DNA of 64,000 nt, taken from positions 24,131,069 through 24,195,068 of the forward strand of contig CM067506.1 of the NCBI GenBank assembly GCA_034509495.1. The letters are read 5' to 3'. Position 1 is the first letter of the stretch; each line of letters opens with the position of its first letter. The notes under the pieces were generated by a model. It did no database searches and was not told the origin of the DNA. It saw only the letters and a program-made list of their open reading frames with translations. The position numbers were made by a program, and so were the translations under genes. The DNA comes from Acestrorhynchus altus. Lineage: Eukaryota > Chordata > Actinopteri > Characiformes > Acestrorhynchidae. Positions 1 through 33,383 of this stretch are shown one piece after another.

Positions 1-427
1 CATTCCAGATTTCCAGTGGTGTTTAAAAAAATCATGGAACATAATCTGAACACGGAGAATAATATGATCTCAGCAATTTGTTTAGTCAGACTATTATTAT
101 TTATTGATTTATAGACTTTCATAAACTGTGTTTTTATACTTTATTTATTTATTTACAAACTTCTATAAACAGTGTATTAAGGTGTTTTTATACATTGTTT
201 ATTTATAGACCTGTGACACATTTTATGAATAGTATTAAGATAGATCATAACCATATTTTATTTTCTTATGACATTTATTTAATTAAATTCTTATTAATTT
301 ATATAATTAATTTAATATAACAATAATAACAACAATAATAATAATAGTTATTATTATTATTATTAACAACTTAAGTATAATTCTTGCCAGTTTGGGGGGA
401 AATAGTCTGAAAGTAGCTGTGTTATTA
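1..427 (-). terminator. AT-rich 3' flank with candidate poly(A) signals
   Basis: This stretch lies just downstream (minus strand) of the small reading frame at 428-844. It is very AT-rich, with runs of TTTATT and ATTATT. Read on the minus strand, AATAAA hexamers occur at 274-279 and 257-262, with more below 200, so transcripts of the 428-844 frame could end here. No open frame or known repeat was recognised. In such AT-rich DNA the hexamers could be chance. Confidence 0.35.
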
Positions 428-844
428 TTAAGTAAGTACATCATTTAATACGACAGGACAGTCGTGAGAAAAGTGCTGGAGACTGGACTGCAGCCCCAGT
501 CTGTCCAGATCACTCATCCACTGCCTACCTGCTGATGGTGCTGATGGTGGTGATGGTGCTGATGTGTTTGGCAGTAACTTTTCTCCCACGATCACAGCGC
601 TGTACGCCTCCGATAGCGGGTCCCCGCGGAAGTGGCCCTCAGTCCTCCGGGGAGCGTCTTCCTCCGCTTTAGGAAGCTCTTCTCTTCTGGATCTGCCATC
701 AGCCAGGTGATTCATTTCTTCAGACACAGCTGAGAGCCGCCGCTGAAGCGTCTCCAGTGCCATGTCTGCCATGTGTTTGTTCACCAGTCCCTCCACTCGT
801 CGATGAATTGCCCAGTTTGTGGCAGTGGCGCTGTTTGGTTCCAT
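428..844 (-). CDS. Unrecognised 138-residue protein, intronless or first exon
   Basis: I do not recognise this protein. The frame runs from an ATG at 844 to TAA at 428. Residues about 12-50 (AIHRRVEGLVNKHMADMALE onward) look helical and amphipathic, suggesting a coiled coil. A charged middle (about 50-75) follows, then a Ser/Ala/Pro-rich low-complexity part (about 94-107) encoded by an imperfect GGTGCTGATG-type repeat. Base composition is much more GC-rich than the flanks, and CpG-rich DNA with promoter motifs lies immediately upstream (850-1060). Both support a real gene. The ATG context is only moderate (C at -3, G at +4). A possible splice donor, CAG|GTAGGC, at 529/528 would remove the last 33 codons, so this could be the first exon of a longer gene. 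It is on the same strand as slc24a3, 5.9 kb beyond that gene's stop codon. Function is unknown. Confidence 0.5.
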   Translation of the reverse strand: MEPNSATATNWAIHRRVEGLVNKHMADMALETLQRRLSAVSEEMNHLADGRSRREELPKAEEDAPRRTEGHFRGDPLSEAYSAVIVGEKLLPNTSAPSPPSAPSAGRQWMSDLDRLGLQSSLQHFSHDCPVVLNDVLT

Positions 845-849
845 TAGGA

Positions 850-1060
850 GAGTTTGCGTACTTTCAGACAGAAAACGGCTTTATGATAAAACACGCTCCT
901 GAAACTGTTCTGGAGATAAGAAGGACCTGCGGGATAGAAAGGCGGAAGTGCTTGTCCAGCTGTCCCCAGGCAGCAGGCGCTATCACGTTACCGCAACGTC
1001 ACTGCAATGTTGGCGGAACATTGGGAGTTCTCCATGAACTACATTTCCCATGAGCACCGA
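850..1060 (-). promoter_or_regulatory. CpG-richer TATA-less promoter with ETS-like and ZNF143-like motifs
   Basis: The segment upstream of the 428-844 frame is clearly richer in CpG than its surroundings. At 941-950 it has GGCGGAAGTG, an ETS/GABP-type core. At 1037-1055 it has AACTACATTTCCCATGAGC, close to the ACTACAATTCCC motif bound by ZNF143. Both motifs are typical of vertebrate housekeeping promoters. No TATA box was seen. The assignment to the minus-strand frame is inferred from position. A divergent plus-strand transcript is possible, but no convincing plus-strand coding exon was seen next to it. Confidence 0.5.
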
Positions 1061-1328
1061 GGACAGCCGCTAAAACACGGTTAATTAAAAAACGTGAGGA
1101 CAAATTCTGTGTTATAGCCTTTCATATCGGAGTGAGGTGTATTTTAATAAACGTTAGATATTTTTAATATATTTCTTTATTTCCACCAGGAGACTTTTAT
1201 TTTAGATAGGGCTCTCCAGTGATTTCCCAAGATTTACAAGGTCATTTACATTGTTATATTGTCTAAAGGCGGCCTATTGCAGTACTATACTTTTATATAG
1301 TATTGATATAAAAAAAATAAATACATAA

Positions 1329-1330
<2 letters not shown>

Positions 1331-1407
<77 letters not shown>
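1331..1407. repeat. (CA)n followed by (TA)n microsatellite
   Basis: An uninterrupted CA run of about 56 bp (1331-1386) passes directly into a TA run. Frames through it encode only dipeptide repeats and were ignored. Confidence 0.97.
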
Positions 1408-1559
1408 ATACACACTCCTCACAAAAAAAAAACAGTGTGATATTATATCATTAAAGTAGGGAATATAAGTAGAAGCATGCAACGGTGATTTCCTCTTCTC
1501 AAACAACTTATTGAAACAAAAGCCAACAACAGTGGTGGGTATTCCCCAACAAAATATGT

Positions 1560-2095
1560 CAAGGTCTCAATAACCTGTCGTGTGTCCTTGAGCATCAATT
1601 ACAGCTTCAGAACGATGTTTCAGGCTGTTTACAAATTGACTTATTGTCTGCTGAGGCATGGCATCCCACTCTTCTTGAAGGGCGGCCCTCAGGTCTGGGG
1701 TACAGAGCCTCTAAATGGTGACTCAGCTGATCCCGTCGATTTTCTGTGGGATTCAAGTCTGGAGAAAGTGCAGGCCACTCCATCTGAAGTACCCCAGTCT
1801 CCAGCAACCTTTCCTTAAAGATGCAAAGATGCAAATGTTGTTCATGCATAAGCACAATGACTGGATTAATGATGTTATTTGAGTAGTACTGGCTAGGCAC
1901 TGTACCATTCACAAAATTCTGTATTTACTAGACACACCTGCCCACACTGTAACACCATCACCACCAAAGGCTTGTCCGGTGACAACAGTGTCTGATGCAT
2001 AGCATTCTCCTTGATGTCTTCTTGACAGGCCATGGTGCTGCTCTTCTTCTCTTCATTTTGTACAGCAGACTTGTGTTTCAACTCAGAGTTGTATC
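1560..2095 (-). mobile_element. Tc1/mariner-like transposase relic
   Basis: Minus-strand translation gives the C-terminal half of a Tc1-like DDE transposase. A frame ending at 1607 contains VNGTVPSQYY-like and MEWPALSPDLNPTENRRDQL stretches, the Tc1 signature that carries the third catalytic acidic residue. The next frame upstream (about 1893-2081) supplies a VMVLQCGQVCLVN-like piece in a different phase. At least one frameshift separates them, and no full-length frame or terminal inverted repeats were found. It is a decayed, inactive fragment. Confidence 0.8.
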
Positions 2096-2359
2096 ACATT
2101 CAGAAGTCAGGTGTATCATCAGGTATATCAGGCATGATCGAGAGGAGGAGTATAGTGTCTGTCTGTCAGTCAGTCTGTTAAGGTGAAGTTTTAAGTTAAG
2201 CTGTCCTCTGAAGGAGGAAAAACTTTATGGATGCACTTTTTAGATGACACATTTATTTGCAAATAAACACAGTAAATTACAATTATTGTTAATACAAATT
2301 AGATTTAAGAATGTTAATATAAGAAAAACACATTGTTTAGTCTGTTTTAAAACATTTTT

Positions 2360-2520
2360 ATGTGTGGTTAGGGAACCAGCATTATGACTGAGGGGTTGTT
2401 GATTTGAGTCCCTGAACTAGCAGGACAAGGCAAGGCACTTAACTACAAAACTCACATATGGTCAATGCACCCTAGTGTGTCAATTTACTCATGTGTATGT
2501 GAATGTGTGAGAATAAATTT
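2360..2520 (+). repeat. tRNA-derived SINE-like remnant
   Basis: The sequence around 2390-2440 (GGTTGTTGATTTGAGTCCCT, then GGCAAGGCACTTAACTACA) resembles the B-box and following body of fish tRNA-derived SINEs, where GGTTCGAGTCC is followed by GCAAGGCACTTAACCCC. The A-box is not clear and no tail was defined, so the limits are approximate. Confidence 0.45.
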
Positions 2521-2524
2521 ACTT

Positions 2525-2990
2525 GGACTGAGAGGTCCAGGATGGTCATTTCGGTGACTACCCAACATTTAGGTCATTCAGACAAAGCCATCATCACCTC
2601 TGTTTGCAATGGTGTCATAAACAAGAAACATGAACTGCTACGTAATGGGACTGCATCATCTTTCAGTGACTAATCCAGGTCTGTTTGACATGCTGCTGCT
2701 TATGTGATAAACTAGGTAGCCATTGCATATGACAGTCAGTGACCTTCTAGTAGTGATACAAAGGATACTATAAGCAATATGTGCAGGACATCATGTGGGC
2801 ACATGTGTTGCCTCTCAAGTGGCATTTTTCAGCAGGATAAAACTTGCTCACACACAGTAAGGGTTTCCCAGGAATGTCAGTTGGTCAGTTTCCAGATTTA
2901 TTGGAACTCAATAATTTGTGGGACCAGGTGGGATGCCAGCTTTGGAAGTCTATGAGTGTGAAGGCCCAACTGCAATATATGTGACCATCA
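2525..2990 (+). mobile_element. Second Tc1/mariner-like transposase relic, plus strand
   Basis: Plus-strand frames contain degenerate Tc1 transposase pieces: a YVQDIM.AHVLPL-like stretch near 2776-2815, then FQQDKTCSHTVRVSQEC-like residues around 2828-2876 (second catalytic Asp region). A W(D)-type end matching the sequence after the SPDL motif follows near 2920-2940. Frameshifts and stops interrupt it. It belongs to a different Tc1 lineage from the relic at 1560-2095 and has the opposite orientation. Confidence 0.65.
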
Positions 2991-2999
2991 TCATTACAT

Positions 3000-5900
3000 T
3001 CATACATACAGTATATAGTTTCATTCAATTTCAATGCTTTTCAATGCTTCTCTTAAAGTCCTCACTACAATAAAATGGTAAGGTAAGGGGATAAAAGAGG
3101 ACAGCAGGTCTTTGGCCTTAGCAAAGATCATTTTATTTAAGCTTGAGTAGCAAAAATGTACTCTGATATACACTTGAAACACCTGAACAAAATATTTCAG
3201 TACATAAAGCCAACACTTCTTTCTCATGTTCTCTGAAATGTATAGTAAACCATTAATGCTGACTTAAACATTTCCATCATTAAAGAATCAAAGATCCAGC
3301 AGTATTCCCCTGAAAAACAAAACAAAAAACATGCAATGATCTAAGAGGTCTATTTTCACAGCTGTCTCTTCAGTGTCCACCAATTATAGAATAATAAACA
3401 TAAGCTCTTATATTAAAATATCCTCATGCGAATTAGCAAACAAAGGGCATTTTAATCAAAACACAACAAAAATGAGGACCCAAACATCGTACAGTATCTA
3501 TGAAAATATAATCAACAGATATACAGGTTAAGACAAAAAATATAAATACATTTACATGTATGTATATATGTACATCCACAATGCATCACCCTGTAAATCA
3601 CATTTTGTGTGTTTAAAATGCTCTCTTTCATTAAAGAACACCAGCATATATGAGCATCTGAGTGGGAAATATGTAGAACAAAGTTCTACCCATAAGAGCA
3701 GGCTAATTAGTTGTGCTTTCCCTTGCTTATAATAAGCGTGATGTGCATACAAAAGAACAACAGCACAGTTCAAAATTGAACACTATTTCTTTGACTGAAA
3801 CTGGCCATTCAGCACTGATTGAGATAGCAGTATTAGTGTGCTGTAGGACACAAAACTGTTCATAATGAATGATTAAACTGCAAACCTAAATACAGCCATT
3901 GGTTTATCAAAGTATCCTATGTTAGAGAGAAAGCAAGTAGTGTTACTGGTGCATTTTGAAATCTGTGTTACTACAGCGGTTCAGTGGGAGCCAGTCAAAG
4001 CTGATGCTCTCATCTAAATATGCTGTATAGCAAAGGATGAACACTTGAGTAAAATCACCTCCATTACTGACAGAAATGTGTATATATTCTATACAGTTCT
4101 GTAAAATGGTGTCTATGGTGTGTTTGTAAGGACTACTGAGAGAAAACACGTATGATGATTATTATTGCATTGTAAATCAACTGGACGTCTAACATGAACC
4201 CTGTTTCTCCTCAATATTTAAATAATCTAAATATATAACCTTCAACGAAACAACGAATGAACTAACTAACTAATATTAAGCATCCTTATTATTCAAGAAT
4301 AACAGTTCCATATTATACATTCTATCTTGAATACACCAAGTATTTAGAAATGGAACATTGCTCAATCCTATTACTAATACTTCTGTTGCATTTTTGGGAA
4401 TTATGTTTAATATGCCTCCTCATGTATATTTCCCGAGTGATAAAAAGGTCATATACCAACATACTGTATTTATCATCATGGCAAAGTAATTTCAATGGAG
4501 CTAAGAATACACAGTTATTCTCTACTCTAGTGGTAAAATGAAGGTTCTACAGAAACTGTGGCTAAATATACAAAAAAGATGACCATTAAAAATCAACAGT
4601 GAGCTGACAAACTAAAGATTAGCTTTGAGCTTCTGAAAGTATGTACATATCATTTCAACTGATGCACAGCCTAAATCTGAAAGCAGAGAACAAGTTGAAA
4701 CATTTTGCATTACAAAATACAAACTGTTGTTTTCTGTGTGATAAAAATACTTTGCTGATACGTTTATAGTAGCTAAACTCTACTGGTAAGATATGAACAG
4801 TAAGACGTGAATTGGTCAGTGCATAAAACACATATGCTCATGTAATGTGCCTTGTGACATGGAAACCAGTTTTGCAATGTTGATACCTGGGCTTCGAGAA
4901 GCACTACATCCCAACCATGACAACTCTCTAAACACTGCTGATGAGACAAAGTACTGTGGGGTCTGTAGGTATGAATGAATGTTCAGTTTATAGTTCTCAG
5001 GTATGGTAGTAATAATCATGGTAATCATGAGATGATTCCAAGTGAAATCCAAGTCGTAACTCCAAATATGATGAAGGTATCCATTCTGTGAAAAGAGTCT
5101 GTAAAAATGCAGTCCGAACAGATGAGCTTCCATGACTTTACAAACTTGTGGATATTACTCCGCTGTGCTTTCTGAAACCATTTGAAATTCTAGTCTAGTA
5201 ACTGCAGAAAGCTCTGAGACCAGTGTCGTATCTGCATAAAATCAATAGATCCACTTTGGATGTACTGTTCTTACCATCAAAAACATTAGCTTCATTTTAC
5301 CAGGACAAATTCCTGCTAATCAGCTACTCTGGGTTTTGCAATTCACTTGGTCCTTTCACCCTTTTTGGGAACATAACTTTTTTTTTTTATTAAAAACAAA
5401 AGCACTGGGATAAACACACTCACACACACACACACACTTTCCCATACTGTCTGCTTACTCCTACAGGTGAACAGACCACTCCGATGTGCCAAAACAGTTT
5501 GACAAAAAATATGTGACACAACGCTCTGAAAGATAAAGTGACATAGCTTGGCTGAATCTCCAAGATGATCTCTTCTTTGGGACAGCTGTTTTTTTTGTTT
5601 GTTGGTTTAGGACTGCAAGAGGAATTTAATGTGCATAAATAATCTTTCAATAAATTATTAAATAGAGGCGTCAATATATACAGAGTAATAGAGATAAAAC
5701 AAATAATTCGTAAACATCTTTTATACACATCCCTTATACCAGGGTCAGCATATTCTCACTTTAAACATAAATACATTACAGTTGGCAAGAGGATTACAAC
5801 CCTGACCCAAATGTCTGTGTCTAGGCTTGTACTGCTGCTGCTCAAAATGTCCCCCGTGACCCTCAAGAACAACAAAAAAAATACCTGTCCAGAGCATTTA

Positions 5901-6743
5901 CAATGGAAATATATTATCTAATATAAACCCTTTCACATACAGCAACCTTTCAGATGTTCCCTCGATTATCATCTAATCTAGAAAGTAAACATTTTCTCAT
6001 TTAACATTATTAAAATTCCCTCCAAACAATCCCTGGCATCCAGACACAGCTGGGGAGGGAGGACTGAACTAGGTGTCGAGGATAATGCCCATTATAAGAG
6101 AGGAATCTCCAGTCACCTGGGTAACCACATCAGTACTGTCCATATGTATATACAATAGGTCACCAGTACCTTTTTTGTTTTGGCTAGTCCCAAAGAAATT
6201 GCTTAAGAAATCGTTCAAAAATCATAAACACATTAGAATAGCAATATTTATATCCATAGTATCGATGATTATCATCTTAAGAAGTACTCAGTACATCGTG
6301 GCAAATCATCAGTCCAGCCTTTTCTCAGCCAGTTTAGCAGCTAGTAAACAAATATTGTCATAAAAGATAATAGAGATAATATTCATAATATTTCAATAAC
6401 AATTCAATATTTTCATATCCATAGAAAATATTCAAAAACCTTTGTCTTTCTGTTTTCACATCACACCAGGCAGTAGTCATCTCGGTTCACCTTCTTGTCC
6501 TGTCTGAGAAGTCCGTATCTGTGAACAGATCTGCACTCCGCCCCGCTCCTTTCACCTCTCTACTGGCCAAAGCCACTGACCCAGGGCTCCATCGCATTGC
6601 AAAGAAGAGAGGAATTACAGGATCAATAAATAAAGTTTTCACAAAGGACAGATCAGATCTTCCTCAGACGAAGGACCAGCGCCTGAGTCCTCGCAGGACC
6701 GATCAAGAGAGAGAAAGACAGGGTGGCAATTAAGAGGAGTGTG
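3000..6743 (-). other. slc24a3: Probable slc24a3 3' UTR and downstream DNA
   Basis: The 3.7 kb after the slc24a3 stop codon (minus strand) is AT-rich. It contains no recognised transposon or long microsatellite, only a 20-odd-bp CA run at 5416-5438. AATAAA on the minus strand occurs at 5386-5391 and at 3132-3137, either of which could end the transcript. That no repeat was found here, unlike the introns, fits a long 3' UTR, but the true end cannot be fixed from sequence. The short open frames here have no recognisable protein and were not called. Confidence 0.4.
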
Positions 6744-27254
<20,511 letters not shown>

Positions 27255-27293
27255 CTGAGGAAAAAAAAACATGTTCATCAGAATACAAACTGG

Positions 27294-27500
27294 AGCTCTG
27301 AGTGGTTCAGTTGTCCAATGCTCTAAATCACTACGATATGAAGATTTCAACAACAACATTGGCCAAAATTGGCCATGGTCTCTCTGGGTGAGAAGATGGT
27401 GCTCACATCCAGTGTAACTGGCTTCACATGTATCAGAGAAGGCATGTGCTTGTCTTAACAGGGTTGGTACTCGGCATTTCCATTTAGTCTGTGAAGCTAA
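27294..27500 (+). repeat. tRNA-like SINE remnant, family S, copy 2
   Basis: It has AGCTCTGAGTGGTTCAGTTG at the 5' end and CATGGTCTCTCTGGGTGAG and GCATGTGCTTGTCTTA in the body, matching the copies at 23828 and 38935. Confidence 0.6.
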
Positions 27501-29137
27501 ATCTACCTGGATTATTAGAGGAGTGTAATATTAAGTAACTCATATAATTTTGCAATTATTAATTATAATAATTAAGGCAACACCAGTATAAGAACTTGTT
27601 GTAACACATGGATAACAGTAGTGTAAATATATGGAGATGCAGTGAAGTTGCAAAGACTGAAGTTGAGGCAAATACATAAATGCACACTAATACTGTACTA
27701 CTGCAGTGCATCTGTAGTAGTGAACTCATCACAGTAATAACACTGTTATTACACAGCTTGTTAATGTGTTAGTGTGCAGCTATTAGATACAATATAAAAT
27801 AGGACTGTGTAATGAATTCTGAATTTCAATTGAAAGGTCAATATTTTCCAATTATCTAAAAATAGGGAAATGATTCCAGTAGCGTTCTCCATCCTTTCAT
27901 TTTGAGTAATCGGACCACACACACACTGTGCCTCCAACATGTACTGGACCCTGTTCACACCTGCATTCACCACTGTTAATTTAGAATGAGGTCCACCTTA
28001 AGACAGATAGGTAACAAGCACATATCTTGTTGTCATGTTTTATATTATCAGTCATATTCATATTGTCAATCATATGTGTTCTGTAAAACTGTCGGTTCTT
28101 AATCATGGTCAAATCACTGTTAATGCACATGTTCTCCTGACTTACTGTTTGGACAAAACAGCAACGTAAAATATTGTGAAATACACCCCATGTTCAGTCT
28201 TAATAACCTGTCTGTGCATCCAGCAATATATTTTCCCATTTTCCAAGCAGTTATAGTCCATGAACTGTGCTATGTCCATCAGCAGCACACAACAATGCAT
28301 TAACAAAATTCAACTGAACTGAACAGAAATCAATGTATTGTCATGTGTGTAATCTTGGACTATACAATACCGTTTTTGTCTGAAAATATTGGACCTCCCA
28401 TGACAGTTACTTTCTTACCTTTTTCCTACATTCAAACATATTGAAATTGCACTAAATCCTATGCCCCCTCCATAGTGTGTACGTCTCAAATGGGGGTGGA
28501 GAGGAACAGAGTAGAGAAGGACCTGGGAGCAGGTGGTGGAGCAGAGTGAGGGAGGAGAAAATGTTTTCTACAAGATTGAAACAGAACACCATTTAAAAAC
28601 TATGATATTAATGATATCATCTCAGCCCATATCTCACTCTGTTTATATCCTAATATAGATATAAACATCAGTATATCACCCAGCCCTTACAACAACCTAA
28701 AATATCAATCAACTGAATGTTTTAACTCAAGTAAACAGCTGGGAATAAAAACACCCATGTTATCAAAGGTAAATCTCCAGTATTAATAGCTTAACCCGAA
28801 GCGAGGCTTCTCCACTGAGGTCAAGCAGACACATCAACAATCAGATTGACCCATGTGTGATTTTTAGCTGCTGATTTTCCTGCAGTTCTGACGCTGTTAT
28901 ATTGGCTCTGTAAGTGAGGCTGCTCTGTTAACAAGCTATTCACAATCGCAGCATGCCACCTTGATGGCTCCATTGATAAGCTCTGGCCCATAGATTGGAG
29001 CCGGTGCTTGCTGCAGGACTCCATTTAGGCCGATCTGACTTCAGCCAGCTGAGAGGCAGTGGGAAAAGCACAGCCAGTTGTAAACTCCCTGGAGCTCAGA
29101 AAATGGTGCTCGCTCTACGATCGCCTGCCTACTGCCA

Positions 29138-29145
29138 TGACGTCA
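29138..29145. promoter_or_regulatory. Consensus cAMP response element
   Basis: TGACGTCA, the full palindromic CRE, occurs in a relatively GC-rich stretch (29000-29160) without recognised repeats. It is 1.9 kb upstream of the exon at 27178-27254. A single 8-bp match can be chance. Confidence 0.3.
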
Positions 29146-30168
29146 ACTGCAGGGCTACTACTGAAAAGCCATGAGACCCCTGAGACAGGCTACTGTTTAT
29201 ACAATGCATGATTTAAGCCTGAGTTCTTTCAGTGTGACTGTGTTTATGACTCTATGCATTTCGCTTCACACAAAATGTCTAAGACTTTCTTATTCCTCTC
29301 ACTATTTCTGATTTAAAGATAGACAACGGTGCAGGTGTCATACTGTATGAACAATTCAATTAAACTATATATGTCTGGGCAATATATCAATACTTTTATG
29401 GATATCAGGATATAAGCAGAGCATGTTATGTGCTGAGGTCTATCGTTCACAGTTTTAAAGTTTTTAAATAACATTCTGTTGCAATCTTGTAGAAAACACT
29501 GCTCCATCCCCTGTTCTCAGTTCCTGAGTTCCTACCCTACTCTCCTTCAGACCCACATAAAACAGCCATAAGACAGAGCTCTGGCATGAGGATAATTGTT
29601 CAAATTTGATCTTTTCTTCTATCTTATAGTAAACCCTGCAAACTTTCCTTCTGGTTCTGATATCACCATTCTGATAAATATATCGGGGTTCGATTTTTTG
29701 TCCTCATCACCCAGCTCTAATATATGTTGTTGTAAATTAATGTTGTATAATGTATATTAATATTACAGTCCAGCTATATATTGCAATATATCAAATCATA
29801 ACACCTGTAGCGTCATATGTATTGTACTGCCAGGCTAATGCACAGCCATACTATAATAACTGCTGATGTTGTGCAACCACCAAAATAGCATGCAGAAGCC
29901 AAAGCATTGTGGAAAGGATAACACACATATATTGGTTTACAGATGACAAAGCCATTAGCGCTGAAAGCTGTGGGTGTGGGCCTGGCAGTGTGTGTATTGC
30001 CAGTGTGTGTTCCATGGCGTGCAGTGACATTCTGTCAGTGAACAGTCTTCAGGGTGAGAGCGCCAGCAGGCTACATGCTGTCCTCCCTGCCCCTGCTGCA
30101 CTGAGACAGCTGAACACACACATACACACAACACTTTACTCCACTACTACACGTGAGAAGTTGGGGGG

Positions 30169-30176
30169 AGAGAGAG

Positions 30177-30234
<58 letters not shown>
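30169..30234. repeat. (GA)n microsatellite
   Basis: GA run of about 66 bp with one CG interruption. Confidence 0.97.
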
Positions 30235-30238
<4 letters not shown>

Positions 30239-33200
30239 CAATGTATCCTGTTGAGAGATGTTGTAGTAAATGAATGTAGTGTAATTTTCAGTGCCTCCAG
30301 TCATCTATCAACTTAAACTATTAAATACCACTGTGTATTGGCAAGACCAATACAGGGGTTATGATTCACTATACTTATATTTTTACCATTTTTATTAAGC
30401 TGTCATAGCATTAAAGACATCATATGCATAAAGATTAATCATAGGCTCTTGTGAGTACACTGACATAAGTGTGTGTACTTATGTGTGTGACACAGTGCTC
30501 CAGTGTGCTGCACTCTTTGAGGGGACCCAGCCTCAGTGTCTGAGCTTATTAATGAAGACACCAACAAGGACAACAACTATCAGAGGAAAAAACAGACAGA
30601 TAACTGGCAACATTTTGTGTGTTTGTCATTAGTATGTTGTAGTCAGCAATGAGTTTCTGGTGTTAGTTATACTGTTTGGAACATTTGTGATATGAAGTGT
30701 GAGATGAAATTTACACATTGCTCAAGGGTCACTGTTTCTGGCCACAGTGGAGAACAGAGTCATATTTAATGACTATGATGGACAGCTATGAAGTAAAGTT
30801 CAAGGAGTTAAAAAGAATTCTAAAGTCTAATAATAAGAAAATTAACAGAACACAACACACTAAACAAGCTTCAGTTTCTGAGGCTGCACCAATTAAAACA
30901 AAGTACATCTTAATGCCTGACGGTGACAACAATGCAGAAAAACAACACAGCTGTTTTTACAGTGGGCTTAGAAATACAACAATGAACCTCTGAATGTCTA
31001 TTCTCACAAGAACTCTGTAGCTGAATTTAGTTCTTCTTTTATAGTTACCACTGCTGTCAGGACAACAGGACAACTTAAAATTATATGGTATTTCCTTATT
31101 AACAGTGATTTGTTGTTGATTAACTAAATTCATTTCAGTCTAAAGTTGAACTAATTCACATTTTAGTTCTTTAAAGAGCTAAAAACATGAGTAAGGTCAA
31201 TAACACATTGAGTTGAGCTGGAACTCAAGCTGAAAATCCTTAAATGTTTAGTATGACTTTCAGTCTGTGATCTGTCACTTCAATTTGTTTACTTTTTGTT
31301 CCATAGGGTTATCACATGACAGGTTTGATATCCCCGGAGAGATTTGAACTTAATGAGCAGGTAGATAGAATGCTGTGCCACTCTAGCTTCTGAAATTACA
31401 CAGTTACACTTTGAATCCTGTCAATACCATATTGCCACCCATGAACAATGTCTGAGAAGAGTGTGCCTCCTCCCCATGTGATAAAAGCATGTCTAATTTG
31501 TAGACTGAAATGAACAGTAATCGACTGAAGGGGACAGACATTGTTGATTTCTTTAAAAAAAAAGTACTGTAATCAGTTACTTTAATATTTAAATGAAATC
31601 TGACTTTATTGATGCACACAGTTCAAAGTAAATCACAGATGATTCAGTAAAGTGTCCCTGCAGCTTAAAGGAGGGTGACATTATATTACAAAAACTCTAC
31701 TTGATCAATGCCAACAGCACAATCTTTCAAACACACATTCAACAAATGTCATTCGACATGTTTTCACATATGAAGTCTTAAAAATGTCCAAAGAATCTCA
31801 TCTGGAGATTACTGGAGTTGATCTTTCACACATGTAGTGTATAGCTGTAGGTTTTATGTGTCAGATGTGTTTGCACTGCAGGAAATGATCTGCACGGTTT
31901 AAGCAATGAAGGCGCCTGTGTACTGAGTGTAGGACGCACAGCATGACCAAAGTCCCTACAGGAAAGTCTGCTCACTTTGAAATCATCTACACTACACAAA
32001 GCCATTATTCCCAGTCACATAAGACCAGGCTTCCATCTCTATTAATAGGGAGAAACCAAAATACTCAAAACTGAAGGTAAAAGCTTGCTCTTTTTGTTTA
32101 AAAAAGACTTTATTGGTAAACAGACTCCATGTTAACTGTAATGAAATCGCCCATTCATAGTTTAATCTCAATCCAGTTCGTACTTTTGGTTATGGTGTTC
32201 AGAGTACCATCTAGTGGCCTCAAGACACCATTAATATACATTCCCAGCCGGCCACAGTGAGGAATTTCCCTTAAGTTAAGTAAGAATTTGGACATTACAT
32301 TATGGAGCTGCTTTACAGCAGAACAGAGTTCAGAACCGATATGAAATAAGCATTAATTCTAAAGCACACACTGTATTGAAAACCTAATCAAAGCACTTTC
32401 ACCACCCTATAAACTAGTCATTTCACATCAGCAGATGACAAACAGCAAGGGGAAAATAACTTGATTGAGACATCCAAAGTTGTGGGCGGAGCATAGATAG
32501 ATCTTTTCCCACTAAAACCTAAAAGACCATTCTAAGCAACCAAGCTTTTTTCACCATCTCTACAAAAGGGTATTCTGGGCTGCTGGCTTCCTGACATTGG
32601 GCTGATCCACAGAGCAGACAGGAGAGAAGAGGAGAGCTTATGGATGAAGGCCTCTCTTCTTGCAGGGCTGCGGGAAACTAATGGCCGACAGGAAGGGCAT
32701 GAGGACTGTCCACATAAATTAACCACTGTCAGCACCAACCCCAAGCTTCTCTACTCACACTGCAGAAAGTAACTTCTATCTCCTACTGCAAATCTACACA
32801 GTGCTGTCATGTAGCCTACAACAGACAGACTGTGCATCTTTATTAAATGGTAAGCAAGGGAAATAATCAGACTTCAAAGAGTCAACATCAAAACATCATC
32901 CACATACGCCATAGCTATCAATCACACAGTTACTGTCAAACCTGAGTGGAGGACTGAAGGCCAGGCCTCTGTTATGCAAACTGAAGTGAGGGGAACATCT
33001 GTTATCAATTATGCTTCAATGATACAATTAAGAGTGTTTCTGTGGTCAAGGTGAACTAATCTTTCCAGCCCTTCATAAGACAATATGGAGCCAGGTTTCA
33101 ATGTGTAGTAGTTATTTTTTCCATATAGCTGTAATTTTAAAGGCAGAGTCAAAGCTGATGGTTCTGGATTCTGTACTCTGTCAGTCCTGCGTTGATATTA

Positions 33201-33286
33201 GTAATAAATACTGGAAATCAGTGGAAACATGTACTGACTACAAAATTAATAATGTAATAACAATGTTATAAAAGGTAATAACAGTA

Positions 33287-33288
33287 AA

Positions 33289-33335
<47 letters not shown>
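33287..33335. repeat. (GAAA)n microsatellite
   Basis: About 12 perfect GAAA units. Confidence 0.97.
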
Positions 33336-33383
33336 CAGAGCACAATAATACGAATCTGTCTTGTTCAGTATGAGTAAAAATTG

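Noticed and set aside
757..1053. 98-codon plus-strand frame opposite the 428-844 gene
   Set aside because: It is a shadow of the minus-strand frame and its promoter, with no recognisable protein features.
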